From assembly GCA_027485915.1 (NCBI GenBank), contig JAIXQA010000022.1, positions 160,021 to 224,020 on the forward strand: DNA of 64,000 bases, read 5' to 3'. A program made the translations under genes and the position numbers. The notes under the pieces were generated by a model. The model saw only the letters and a program-made list of their open reading frames with translations, did not search any database and was not told where the DNA came from. Source of the stretch: Alphaproteobacteria bacterium (lineage in GTDB: Bacteria > Pseudomonadota > Alphaproteobacteria > Caulobacterales > Aquidulcibacteraceae). Positions 55,846 through 64,000 of the stretch are shown one piece after another. The stretch's first letter is position 1. Every line of letters starts with the position of its first letter.

Positions 55846-57036
55846 ATGATCGGCGATTTTTACAAGATTAAGCGCCTCCCTCCCTATGTGTTTGAGGAAG
55901 TCAATAAGCTAAAGGCCCGTTTACGGGCGACAGGCACCGATATCATCGACTTCGGCATGGGCAATCCTGATTTGCCAGTGCCAGAGCATATCGTGGAAAA
56001 ACTGGTTGAAACGGCACGCAAGCCGCGCAGCAACCGCTATTCTGCATCGCGCGGCATCCCTGGTCTTAGGCGCGCCATGGCGGGCTATTATGACCGCCGG
56101 TTCGGCGTCAAACTCAATCCAGATACTGAGATTGTAGCCACCTTGGGCTCGAAAGAAGGCTTTGCCAATTTGGCGCAGGCCATTTGTGCGCCCGGCGATG
56201 TGGTGATTGCGCCAAACCCATCTTACCCGATCCACGCGTTCGGCTTTATCATGGCTGGCGGTGTCATCCGCTCGATCGAGGCCCATAGCCCCGAACAATA
56301 TTTGGCAGGCATAAGCCGGGCTGTGCGTCACTCGGTGCCACCGCCGATTGCGATGATTGTCTGCTATCCAGCCAATCCGACGGCACAAGTTGTTGATCTC
56401 GATTATTACAAAGAGGTCGTCGCCCTCGCCAAAAAGCATAATATGCTGGTGATCTCCGACATGGCCTATTCGGAAATCTATTTTGATGAATCCAAGCCCC
56501 CGCCCAGCATCCTGCAAGTTGATGGTGCCAAGGATGTGGTCGTAGAGGTCAATACGCTCTCAAAGACCTATTCAATGGCCGGTTTCCGTGTTGGCTTCGC
56601 TTTGGGCAATGAACGGGTGATTGCGGCGCTCGCGCGGGTAAAATCCTATCTCGATTATGGGGCCTATACACCGGTGCAAGTCGCAGCGGTAGAAGCCCTT
56701 AATGGGCCACAGGATTGCGTCGCAGAGATGCGGTCTATTTATAAAGCGCGCCGGGATGCTCTGATTGATTCCTTTTCGCGCGCGGGGTGGAATGTGCCAG
56801 AGCCGCAAGCCTCAATGTTTGCTTGGTCGTTGATCCCGGAAAAATTTCGCGGACTTGGTTCGGTTGAATTCTCCAAGAGATTGGTTGAAAAGGCCGGTGT
56901 CGCTGTGGCTCCGGGGGCAGGCTTTGGTGAATATGGCGACGAATATGTCCGTATTGCTCTGGTCGAAAATGAGCAACGAATTCGCCAAGCTGCACGTGCG
57001 GTTCGAAAGTTTTTGACCGAGGAGAGTGGGTCCTGA
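55846..57036 (+). CDS. class I aminotransferase, AlaC-like (alanine/glutamate-pyruvate type)
   Basis: 396 aa PLP-dependent fold type I. Catalytic Lys is in NTLSKTYSMAGFRVG (about residue 241), with SRGIPGLRRAMAGYY, YPANPTAQV and the Arg near the C-terminus for the carboxylate. The sequence is close to AlaC and to LL-diaminopimelate aminotransferases; position before hom suits amino-acid synthesis from aspartate or alanine/glutamate exchange. Substrate is not settled. Confidence 0.88.
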   Translation: MIGDFYKIKRLPPYVFEEVNKLKARLRATGTDIIDFGMGNPDLPVPEHIVEKLVETARKPRSNRYSASRGIPGLRRAMAGYYDRRFGVKLNPDTEIVATLGSKEGFANLAQAICAPGDVVIAPNPSYPIHAFGFIMAGGVIRSIEAHSPEQYLAGISRAVRHSVPPPIAMIVCYPANPTAQVVDLDYYKEVVALAKKHNMLVISDMAYSEIYFDESKPPPSILQVDGAKDVVVEVNTLSKTYSMAGFRVGFALGNERVIAALARVKSYLDYGAYTPVQVAAVEALNGPQDCVAEMRSIYKARRDALIDSFSRAGWNVPEPQASMFAWSLIPEKFRGLGSVEFSKRLVEKAGVAVAPGAGFGEYGDEYVRIALVENEQRIRQAARAVRKFLTEESGS

Positions 57037-57097
57037 GCGGCCTGTCGTTCTAACTAGTCGTAAGCAACGGGCCAAAAGGCCTGATAGAGAGTTCTAA

Positions 57098-58369
57098 ATG
57101 GGTGTCTTGAGAATTGGGATCGCCGGCCTCGGTACCGTTGGCGGGGGGCTGTTGAAACTGGCATATGGACAGGGGCCTCTGGCGTCGACGGTGAAAGTTA
57201 TGGGCGTTTCGGCCCGGACTAGAGGCCGCACGCGCGAAGTCGATATTTCAACCATCGCCTGGTTTGATGACCCTGTCGCGCTGGCAAAAAGCCCAGACAT
57301 TGATGTATTTGTTGAATTGATGGGCGGCTCAGAAGGCAGCGCGAAAGCCGCTGTGGAAGCAGCCCTGTCGGCCGGCAAGCATGTTGTCACCGCTAATAAA
57401 GCCCTTTTAGCAGAGCATGGGGCAGCCCTTGCGGCCCTTGCCGCCGCAAATGGGGCAGAAATCCGCTATGAAGCTGCGGTGGCCGGCGGTATTCCCGTCA
57501 TCAAGGCCTTGCGCGAAGGCTTGGCAGCCAATCACATCTTGGCTGTGAGCGGTGTTTTGAATGGTACCTGTAACTATATTCTGACCGAAATGGACCACAC
57601 CGGGCGCAGCTTTGGTGAAGTGCTCGCCGATGCCCAGCGCTTGGGTTATGCCGAAGCAGATCCAACTTTGGACGTCTCGGGGGCAGACGCCGGCCATAAG
57701 CTTGCGATTTTGTCCGCTATTGCGTTTGGTGGTGCGCCTAATTTTAAGGCGTTGCGCCTTGAAGGCATTCAAGCGATCGAACCTATTGACTTGGAGAGCG
57801 CCAAATTTTTGGGCCGCCGGGTGAAATTATTGGCCAAAGCTGCCCGGGTGGGCGATCAAGTCATCCAATCGGTCCGCCCAACTCTTTTGGCACAAGATCA
57901 TCCAATTGCGCGCGTCAATGGGCCTCTCAATGCGGTTGTAATCGACGCAGACCCCGTCGGTCGCTTGTCGCTGGTTGGGGCAGGGGCGGGGGCAGGGCCA
58001 ACCGCCTCGGCCGTGGCCGGCGATTTGATCGACTTGTCGCATGAGGATTCTCGGCCTGTCTTCTCCGGCCCCGGTCAAGCAAATCAATTGACCGCAGCCA
58101 CGGGTGGGCTTTTAGCGAACTCGAAATTCTACGTTCGCCTGCGCGTTCCCGATCGGGCAGGAACCATCGCGAAAATCACTGATACGCTGGCAAAACACCT
58201 TGTTTCCATCGAAAGCTTCCTGCAAAAGCCCCCCGAAGATGCAGCGCGTGTGCCAATCGTGCTGACCACCCAGCCCATGGCGGAGCAAGATTTGTTGGAC
58301 GCTTTGGCAGAGCTTTCGCGACTGGATGTCCTTGTAGAGGCCCCCGTATTGATGCCGCTGGAAGACTAA
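57098..58369 (+). CDS. hom: homoserine dehydrogenase
   Basis: NAD(P)H-dependent reduction of aspartate semialdehyde on the way to threonine and methionine. The N-terminal nucleotide fold is RIGIAGLGTVGGGLLKL, with the signature ALREGLAANHILAVSGVLNGTCNYIL, DVSGADAGHKLAIL for catalysis, and a C-terminal ACT domain (RVPDRAGTIAKITDTLAKH) for feedback regulation. 423 aa is typical. Follows the aminotransferase by 61 bases and glpX by 48. Confidence 0.96.
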   Translation: MGVLRIGIAGLGTVGGGLLKLAYGQGPLASTVKVMGVSARTRGRTREVDISTIAWFDDPVALAKSPDIDVFVELMGGSEGSAKAAVEAALSAGKHVVTANKALLAEHGAALAALAAANGAEIRYEAAVAGGIPVIKALREGLAANHILAVSGVLNGTCNYILTEMDHTGRSFGEVLADAQRLGYAEADPTLDVSGADAGHKLAILSAIAFGGAPNFKALRLEGIQAIEPIDLESAKFLGRRVKLLAKAARVGDQVIQSVRPTLLAQDHPIARVNGPLNAVVIDADPVGRLSLVGAGAGAGPTASAVAGDLIDLSHEDSRPVFSGPGQANQLTAATGGLLANSKFYVRLRVPDRAGTIAKITDTLAKHLVSIESFLQKPPEDAARVPIVLTTQPMAEQDLLDALAELSRLDVLVEAPVLMPLED

Positions 58370-58417
58370 TAGAGGCCACTCGGCCTATTCTCGATCTCTA
58401 GTAAAGTTGGACCCTGT

Positions 58418-59368
58418 ATGACCGTAAATCTTCCACCTGATATTGCCGCTGGCGCGCTGGCAGCGACAGAGGCCGCCGCAATTGCTTCGTATCGCGGCAT
58501 TGGCCGGGGTGATGAGAAAGCTGCCGATCAATTGGCCGTTGATGCGATGCGAACCGGCCTCAATGCCATCGCCATGAAGGGTCGCGTTGTCATCGGCGAG
58601 GGTGAGCGCGACGAAGCACCCATGCTCTATATCGGAGAAGAGGTTGGCACCGGCGAAGGCGCGGAGTTTGATATTGCGCTGGATCCCTTGGAAGGTACGA
58701 CCTTAACTGCCAAAGCTATGCCCAATGCTTTGGCCGTTTTGGCAATCGCGCCAAAGGGCGGGCTGTTATATGCGCCTGACACCTATATGGACAAAATCGC
58801 GGTTGGCCCCGGCTTGCCACAAGGCGTTGTTGATATTGATCGCTCGCCAGCGGAAAATGTAATTGCTTTGGCCAAAGCTAAGGGTGTAGAGCCGCAAGAG
58901 ATTGGTGTTTGCGTGCTAGACCGTCCGCGTCATAGCGGCATCATCGAAAGCCTGCGCTCGGTGGGTGCGCGGGTTCATTTGATCACGGACGGTGATGTGG
59001 CTGGCGTGATTTATACGACAGACCCTGAAACAGGTATCGACCTTTATTTGGGCCAAGGCGGGGCACCCGAAGGTGTGTTGGCTGCTGCAGCCCTCAAATG
59101 CGTGGGTGGGCAATTCCAAGGACGTCTGGTGTTCCGCAACGAAGATGAGAAGGCCCGCGCACGTCGGATCGGCATCACCGACCTTGGCCGCACTTATCAA
59201 TTGGACGAATTGGTCTCCACCGATGTTGTGTTTTCCGCCACCGGCGTGACCAATGGGGCCTTGGTGGCTGGTGTGAAGGCGACATCCAAGGGCTTTGTGA
59301 CCGAGACTTTGGTGTTGGATTCTGCGGCCAAGACTGCCCGCGTGGTCCGTACCCAGCATTTAGGTTAG
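58418..59368 (+). CDS. glpX: fructose-1,6-bisphosphatase, class II (GlpX)
   Basis: Dephosphorylates fructose 1,6-bisphosphate in gluconeogenesis. 316 aa with the metal-binding KGRVVIGEGERDEAPMLY and the phosphatase core DIALDPLEGTTLTAKAM, then ARVHLITDGDVAGVI and GQGGAPEGVLAAAALK, all typical. Mg or Mn dependent by family. recJ starts 4 nt downstream. Confidence 0.96.
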   Translation: MTVNLPPDIAAGALAATEAAAIASYRGIGRGDEKAADQLAVDAMRTGLNAIAMKGRVVIGEGERDEAPMLYIGEEVGTGEGAEFDIALDPLEGTTLTAKAMPNALAVLAIAPKGGLLYAPDTYMDKIAVGPGLPQGVVDIDRSPAENVIALAKAKGVEPQEIGVCVLDRPRHSGIIESLRSVGARVHLITDGDVAGVIYTTDPETGIDLYLGQGGAPEGVLAAAALKCVGGQFQGRLVFRNEDEKARARRIGITDLGRTYQLDELVSTDVVFSATGVTNGALVAGVKATSKGFVTETLVLDSAAKTARVVRTQHLG

Positions 59369-59372
59369 GGAG

Positions 59373-61166
59373 ATGGTCGGCTCTTTCCTCGGAATAGAGT
59401 CGAGCCTGACCGGTCGCAGATGGTTGCAACGTCTGCCGGACGGCCAATCTGAGGCCTCTATCGGCGTTTTGGAAGAAGGTGTGCGTCGCCTCGGCATCGG
59501 GGCGATGCAAGCCAAATTATTGGTTGCGCGCGGGGCAATGCCCGATACGGCCCAGCGCATTTTGTCGCCCAAGCTCAAAAACGAACTGCCCGAGCCTTTC
59601 ACCCTGCAGGACATGGAAAAGGCGGTGGCGGCCATTCTGGCGGCGGTTAAGGAGCAAAAAGCCATTACGATTTTGGCCGATTATGATGTGGATGGCGGCA
59701 CATCGGGGGCCTTGCTGCTCAGCTGGTTTAAGTCACTGGGGGCGCGCGCCAATGTCTTTGTGCCCGACCGCATTCTCGATGGCTATGGCCCCAGCCCAAA
59801 GATCGTCAATAAGATCAAGGACAGCGGTACCGATCTTTTGATCACTGTGGATTGCGGGGCTGCAGCCTATGCTGCGTTGGAAGAAGCCGCTCGAATTGGC
59901 TTGGATGTGGTGGTGTTTGACCACCATTTAATGCATGGCGCGCCACCGCCAGCTTTGGCCGTGGTCAATCCTAATCGGCAAGATGATGTGTCTGGCCAAG
60001 GCAATTTGACCGCCGCAGGCGTGGTGTTTGTCGCACTGGTGGCGCTCAACCGCGCTGCTCGTCAACAAGGTCTGTCTAACGGGGCAGAATATGATCTATT
60101 GAGCCGGCTTGACCTAGCAGCCCTCGGTACGATTTGCGATGTCGCCCCTCTGACGGGTCTCAACCGTGCCTTGGTTGCCCAAGGACTCAAGGTGCAAGAA
60201 AAGCTGGCTAATCCCGGCCTTGCGGCTTTGGCGGTGACATCGAAACTGAAAGAGCCCGGCAGTGTCTATGCCTCTGGCTGGGTCTTTGGTCCGCGCTTAA
60301 ATGCCGGGGGAAGGGTAGGGGATTCCTCTCTCGCTGTCCGCCTCTTGTCGACCGATGACCCGCATGAAGCCAGCCAAATTGCCGAAGAATTAGAAATCCT
60401 CAATGCCGAACGTCGGGCCATTGAAGCCAATGTGTTGGAAGAAGCCATTGCGCGGGTAGAGCGCGGCGAGGCAGGGCCATTGGACGGCCCGCTCCTAATG
60501 CTGGGTGCGCCCGGCTGGCATCCGGGCATTATTGGCATTGTCGCAGGTCGCCTCAAAGATCGCTTCCACCGCCCGGTGATCGTCATTGGCTCTGCCGATC
60601 CAGAAGACCCACAGGCCAAGGGGTCTGGTCGATCGGTGCCCGGGATAAATCTTGGTGCTGCTGTCTCGGGTGCCGCCAGTGACGGAGTCATTTTGGCTGG
60701 CGGTGGCCATGCCATGGCAGCGGGCTTGACCATGAATTTCAGGGAGCTGAAGACTGTGCATCAGGATTTAGCCCGCCGCCTGCGCACCGAGTCTGATGCG
60801 GCCGGCACCAGTCGCGACCTAGCCATTGATGCCTTGGTAGGGCTTGGGGCCGCCACGCCTGACCTCCTCGAGGCTATGGCTGAGGTTGGGCCTTATGGTG
60901 CAGGCTGGCCCGATCCCGTCTTTGCCTTTGCCGATGTCCGCCCCTATGCCGCCGCGCCCGTGGGCACAGGCCATGTGCGCTTGATGTTGGAAGACCCCTC
61001 CGGGCAGAGAATCAAGGCCATTTCATTCCGCGCGCTCAACACGCCTTTGGGCGATGCTTTGATGGCAAGGCGGTCTCTGCATGTGGTTGTGCGGCTGAAA
61101 AGAGACGATTGGCGCGGTGGAAACGCGGTGGATTGTGAGATTATCGATGCAAGTCCTGCATCTTAG
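59373..61166 (+). CDS. recJ: single-strand DNA-specific exonuclease RecJ
   Basis: 5' to 3' exonuclease acting in gap repair and recombination. The DHH domain is seen as ILADYDVDGGTSGALLL, DLLITVDCGAAA and VVVFDHHLMHG (DHH motif); the DHHA1 part includes GWHPGIIGIVAGRLKDRFHRP and GGGHAMAAGLTM, and the C-terminal OB region follows. 597 aa. It follows glpX closely (ATG 59373, TAGGGAG before it). Confidence 0.96.
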   Translation: MVGSFLGIESSLTGRRWLQRLPDGQSEASIGVLEEGVRRLGIGAMQAKLLVARGAMPDTAQRILSPKLKNELPEPFTLQDMEKAVAAILAAVKEQKAITILADYDVDGGTSGALLLSWFKSLGARANVFVPDRILDGYGPSPKIVNKIKDSGTDLLITVDCGAAAYAALEEAARIGLDVVVFDHHLMHGAPPPALAVVNPNRQDDVSGQGNLTAAGVVFVALVALNRAARQQGLSNGAEYDLLSRLDLAALGTICDVAPLTGLNRALVAQGLKVQEKLANPGLAALAVTSKLKEPGSVYASGWVFGPRLNAGGRVGDSSLAVRLLSTDDPHEASQIAEELEILNAERRAIEANVLEEAIARVERGEAGPLDGPLLMLGAPGWHPGIIGIVAGRLKDRFHRPVIVIGSADPEDPQAKGSGRSVPGINLGAAVSGAASDGVILAGGGHAMAAGLTMNFRELKTVHQDLARRLRTESDAAGTSRDLAIDALVGLGAATPDLLEAMAEVGPYGAGWPDPVFAFADVRPYAAAPVGTGHVRLMLEDPSGQRIKAISFRALNTPLGDALMARRSLHVVVRLKRDDWRGGNAVDCEIIDASPAS

Positions 61167-61179
61167 CAGCAAAGGCCGC

Positions 61180-61208
61180 TTGCGTGTTGGCATCGGCCTT
61201 TGTATAGA
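61180..61208 (+). promoter_or_regulatory. possible promoter of tRNA-Glu
   Basis: TTGCGT (61180-61185) and TATAGA (61203-61208) are 17 bp apart, about 30 bases before the tRNA. The -10 is good, the -35 poor; a GC-rich discriminator (GCGCGCC) follows, as in stable-RNA promoters. Confidence 0.4.
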
Positions 61209-61239
61209 GCGCGCCTCGCGTGTGAACAGCATGTGACGT

Positions 61240-61314
61240 GGCTCCTTCGTCTATCGGTTAGGACGCCTGATTTTCAATCAGGAAAGACGGGTTCGACTCC
61301 CGTAGGAGCTGCCA
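61240..61314 (+). tRNA. tRNA-Glu (anticodon UUC)
   Basis: A full cloverleaf: acceptor GGCTCCT with AGGAGCT (one G-U end pair), D-arm with GGTTAGGAC, anticodon stem CCTGA/TCAGG with loop TTTTCAA giving anticodon TTC (61273-61275), T-arm CGGGTTCGACTCCCG, and an encoded CCA at 61312-61314. It lies between recJ and parC; no second tRNA nearby. Confidence 0.97.
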
Positions 61315-61446
61315 CGCCCACCGCGCACAAATCTCCATAAATCGGCACTTTCTTGCAGTACTTGTCCACAAGTCGCTGCCGCTTGTCGTCGCGCTTGGCC
61401 CCGCGCGCTGCCATGATGAGCGCCTGATTCGAAGGATAGGGAGCCC

Positions 61447-63696
61447 ATGGGCGATTTAGTGGAATTAGATGGCAGCGGCGGCGACAGCGGCAATATCATC
61501 AACGAGCCGTTTGATCGGGCGTTGGAGAGCCGCTACCTCGTTTATGCCTTGTCGACTATTACCAGTCGCGCGCTCCCCGATGTGCGCGATGGCCTAAAGC
61601 CCGTTCAGCGCCGGATTATCCACGCCATGGGCGAATTGGGTCTCGACCCTTCTAGCAACTTCAAAAAGTGCGCTAAGATCGTTGGCGACGTCATGGGTAA
61701 ATATCACCCCCATGGCGATAGCGCGATTTACGATGCCCTAGTTCGGTTGGCGCAAGACTTCTCCGTCCGTTATCCCCTCGTCGATGGCCAGGGCAATTTC
61801 GGCAATATTGATGGCGATTCAGCGGCTGCCTATCGCTATACCGAAGCCCGCCTGACCGCAATTGGTGCCTTATTGATGGAAGGGGTGGATGAGGATTCAG
61901 TTCTCTTCCGCGAGACCTATAGTCAGGAAGATGAAGAGCCTTCGGTTTTGCCTGCGGGCTATCCCAATCTTCTCGCCAATGGCTCCATGGGTATTGCCGT
62001 GGGGATGGCGACCTCGATCCCGCCGCATAATGCTGCAGAGTTGATTGATGCCTGCCTCTTGCTGATCGAAAAGCCTGAAGCGGATCTCGATGAGATTTTG
62101 GCGCTGGTGCCGGGGCCAGACTTTCCGACCGGTGGGATTTGCATTGAATCGCGCGTCGCCATCCGAGAAGCCTATGCAACCGGTAAGGGCGGCTTCCGCA
62201 CTCGTGCCCGCTGGCATGTGGAAGATACCGGCCGTGGCACCTGGCGCATCATAGTGACCGAGACACCTTATCAGGTGCAAAAGTCCAAAATTGTTGAGCG
62301 CTTGGCAGAGCTGATTGAAAACAAGAAAGCCCCGCTTCTCGGCGATGTGCGCGATGAGAGCGCAGAAGACATTCGTTTGGTGCTAGAGCCGCGCGCCCGC
62401 ACGGTCGAGCCCGAACAATTGATGGAGAGCTTGTTCAAGCTCACCGATCTGGAAAGCCGCTTCTCGATGAACCTCAATGTGCTCGACGCCAAGGGTGCGC
62501 CGCGCGTGATGAGCCTGATTGAGTGCTTGAAAGCCTTCCTCGACCATAAGCGCGACGTCATTGTCGCCCGCGCCAATTGGCGCTTGCGCAAGATTGAAGC
62601 ACGCTTGGAAATCTTGGCGGGCTTGCTGATTGCCTATCTCAATCTTGACGAAGTGATCCGCATCATCCGCTATGAGGACGAGCCCAAGCAAGTTCTAATC
62701 GCCACTTTTGATCTGACCGATGTTCAAGCCAATGCTATTCTCGACACGCGCTTGCGCAATTTGCGCAAACTCGAAGAGATGGAAATTCGCCAAGAAAATG
62801 AAGACCTAAAGGCCGAACGCGACGGCCTGATGGCCATGATTGCCTCGCCCGATTTGCAATGGGCGCAGGCTGCCGAAGAACTGCGCGAAATCCAGTCGGC
62901 TTTCTCCAAAGACACCCCACTGGGTGCGCGCCGTACGACCTTTGCCGAAGCCCCTGTTGCCCTGGCCTTGAGTGCAGAAGCCTTTGTGACGCGCGAGCCG
63001 ATCACCGTCGTCTTGTCGCAAAAGGGCTGGATCCGCGCGCTCAAAGGCAAGATCGATGATTTATCGACTGTCAAATATAAGGATGGCGACGGCTATTATC
63101 TCTCTCTCCATGCCGAAACGACCGACCGCATCGTTCTGTTTGCCACCGATGGCCGCGCCTTTGCCTTGGCCGGGGATAAATTACCTGGCGGGCGGGGCTT
63201 GGGTGAGCCTGTGCGGCTATCCATTGATCTGGGTGAAGAGCACGACATTCTAGCCATGTTCTTGCCCAAGCCCGATGGCGAGCGCTTAATTGCCGCAAGC
63301 TCTGGCTATGGCTTTGTGGTCAGCGATGAAGAATGTGCAGCCATGCGCCGTTCAGGCAAGCAAGTCTTGAACTTGGATGATGGCGCTAAAACCGCCGTCG
63401 TCGCCCCGGTCCAAGGCGATATGGTGGCCGTGGTGGGCGAGAACCGGAAACTTGTGATCTTCAAGACCGAAGAATTGCCGCGCATGGGCCGGGGTAAAGG
63501 GGTTAAACTTCAAGCCTATAAGGATGGCGGCCTGTTGGATGCCCAGACCTTTAAGGCCGAAGAGGGTCTTGCTTGGTATGACACCTCTGGCCGCCGCCGC
63601 GATGTGCCGGATTGGAAAGACTATGTCGCCAAACGCGCCGCCGCCGGCCGCATGGTCCCCCGCGGCTTCTCCCGCTCAGGCAAGTTTGTGGGGTAG
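61447..63696 (+). CDS. parC: DNA topoisomerase IV subunit A
   Basis: Decatenates daughter chromosomes with ParE. 749 aa. Catalytic Tyr131 lies in [11 protein letters not shown]; the quinolone-resistance region is [19 protein letters not shown] (Ser92 and Asp96 present, i.e. the sensitive-type residue at the Ser80 site). The GyrA-like tower/linker is present, but the C-terminal beta-pinwheel is shorter than in GyrA, with no GyrA box that I can see, which favours ParC. RBS is weak (GATAGGGAGCCC). Confidence 0.94.
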   Translation: MGDLVELDGSGGDSGNIINEPFDRALESRYLVYALSTITSRALPDVRDGLKPVQRRIIHAMGELGLDPSSNFKKCAKIVGDVMGKYHPHGDSAIYDALVRLAQDFSVRYPLVDGQGNFGNIDGDSAAAYRYTEARLTAIGALLMEGVDEDSVLFRETYSQEDEEPSVLPAGYPNLLANGSMGIAVGMATSIPPHNAAELIDACLLLIEKPEADLDEILALVPGPDFPTGGICIESRVAIREAYATGKGGFRTRARWHVEDTGRGTWRIIVTETPYQVQKSKIVERLAELIENKKAPLLGDVRDESAEDIRLVLEPRARTVEPEQLMESLFKLTDLESRFSMNLNVLDAKGAPRVMSLIECLKAFLDHKRDVIVARANWRLRKIEARLEILAGLLIAYLNLDEVIRIIRYEDEPKQVLIATFDLTDVQANAILDTRLRNLRKLEEMEIRQENEDLKAERDGLMAMIASPDLQWAQAAEELREIQSAFSKDTPLGARRTTFAEAPVALALSAEAFVTREPITVVLSQKGWIRALKGKIDDLSTVKYKDGDGYYLSLHAETTDRIVLFATDGRAFALAGDKLPGGRGLGEPVRLSIDLGEEHDILAMFLPKPDGERLIAASSGYGFVVSDEECAAMRRSGKQVLNLDDGAKTAVVAPVQGDMVAVVGENRKLVIFKTEELPRMGRGKGVKLQAYKDGGLLDAQTFKAEEGLAWYDTSGRRRDVPDWKDYVAKRAAAGRMVPRGFSRSGKFVG

Positions 63697-63744
63697 GGGT
63701 TCAAGGCGCATTCGTGATGGAATGCACTGTTAGGTTCCATGATG

Positions 63745-63775
63745 TCCCCGCTCTTCGCTTGCATTCCGGCGGGGA
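63745..63775. repeat. GC-rich extragenic repeat, third copy (inverted)
   Basis: Hairpin with TCCCCGC (63745-63751) and GCGGGGA (63769-63775) arms, closely related in reverse to 18001-18034 and 32352-32386. Confidence 0.6.
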
Positions 63776-63812
63776 TAGCGGCGGTTTTGAAAAGCTATTT
63801 TGTCTGGAAGCG

Positions 63813-63840
63813 GTTTTGGTGATCCCTTTGGTCCACCAAA
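63813..63840. repeat. 28-bp extragenic element, copy 2 (inverted)
   Basis: GTTTTGGTGATCCCT... to ...GTCCACCAAA; reverse complement of 32468-32495 with one mismatch. The arms TTTGGTG/CACCAAA allow a hairpin. Confidence 0.65.
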
Positions 63841-63892
63841 CCGCTAATGAAATTGTTTTGGCGACCCAGATGTCGCGCGCATGCTCGATGAT

Positions 63893-63926
63893 CCATTTTG
63901 GTGAAACAGGGTTTCCACCAAAATGG
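63893..63926. repeat. perfect 11-bp inverted repeat, related hairpin
   Basis: CCATTTTGGTG (63893-63903) and CACCAAAATGG (63916-63926) with a 12-base spacer that can pair further (AAAC/GTTT). Shares the TTTTGGTG...CACCAAAA ends of the 28-bp element. Confidence 0.65.
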
Positions 63927-63957
63927 GTCTAGACGGAAAAATCCTCAAGCAATGTCA

Positions 63958-63984
63958 TCCCCGATGGCATCAGCCAATCGGGGA
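63958..63984. repeat. CATCCCCGAT-type palindrome
   Basis: TCCCCGAT (63958-63965) and ATCGGGGA (63977-63984), with inner GGC/GCC. Preceded by CAATGTCATCC (63950-63960), as at 32495-32505. Looks like the common alphaproteobacterial extragenic palindrome. Confidence 0.6.
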
Positions 63985-64000
63985 TCTCCTGCCGCAAAAT

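Larger units (their letters stand above)
63697..64000. other. non-coding right end with several inverted repeats
   Basis: About 300 bases without a supported ORF, holding four inverted-repeat elements at 63745-63775, 63813-63840, 63893-63926 and 63958-63984. The window ends here, so it could run further. Confidence 0.65.

Noticed and set aside
61315..61446. Possible second tRNA or small RNA before parC
   Set aside because: No cloverleaf or terminator is visible; only the GC-rich parC leader.

Overview
The window reads as chromosomal core DNA of an alphaproteobacterium, most like Caulobacterales/Hyphomonadaceae in gene order. Evidence: ppiD-trpE-trpG-trpD-trpC back to back with tpiA-(pseudo-receiver)-secG-pyrG; NYN/folK-rpoZ-rsh-(SDR)-pyrE-pdxJ-acpS-lepB-rnc-era-recO; aminotransferase-hom-glpX-recJ-tRNA-Glu-parC; clpS-clpA; a class I PHA synthase and a phasin. 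G+C looks moderate (mid-50s by eye, not computed). About 60 protein genes and one tRNA gene fill the window almost completely. I see no rRNA, CRISPR array, prophage, transposase or integrase.

Layout: 1-6.5 kb holds purine genes guaB and guaA, with an acetyltransferase, an RsmB-like rRNA methyltransferase, and an AraC regulator plus SnoaL-like secreted protein between them. 6.5-14.7 kb holds a D,D-carboxypeptidase with SPOR domain, a phasin with a repeat-rich operator, clpS-clpA, and several small or unknown genes (a HIT protein, a 66-aa YdeI-like protein, a 288-aa protein with an internal repeat). 14.7-18 kb holds small metabolic or unknown proteins. 18-24 kb is the trp operon behind ppiD. 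24-30 kb holds tpiA, a degenerate receiver protein, secG, pyrG, two adjacent lipoproteins and rpmF. 30-36 kb holds an S9 peptidase, a divergent CoA-transferase/MFS pair, a family-5 uracil-DNA glycosylase and a NYN-domain protein. 36.5-45.5 kb is a long collinear run from folK to recO with several ATGA overlaps. 45.5-53 kb holds a diguanylate cyclase, an aldehyde dehydrogenase, and a tight photolyase/FAD-oxidoreductase/DUF1365/cyclopropane-synthase operon. 53-55 kb holds phaC. 55-63.7 kb holds a lipoprotein, an aminotransferase, hom, glpX, recJ, tRNA-Glu and parC. The last 300 bases are non-coding and packed with inverted repeats.

How it fits together: nucleotide synthesis (guaB, guaA, pyrG, pyrE), amino-acid synthesis (trp, hom, aminotransferase), central carbon (tpiA, glpX), protein export and quality control (secG, lepB, ppiD, clpSA), RNA/DNA maintenance (rnc, era, recO, recJ, parC, photolyase, UDG) and (p)ppGpp signalling (rsh, rpoZ) share the region. 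Storage-polymer genes are split into two loci: a perfect CTGC-N3-GCAG dyad upstream of phaC and a TGC-rich 13-bp direct repeat upstream of the phasin suggest that one PhaR-type repressor outside the window controls both.

I did not find an obviously new multi-gene system. The best leads are the two PHA operator candidates, the hairpin masking the ribosome site of the SnoaL-like gene, the pseudo-receiver between tpiA and secG, the paired lipoproteins after pyrG, the light/oxidative-stress lipid operon, and a modular extragenic repeat shared by regions 31 kb apart.
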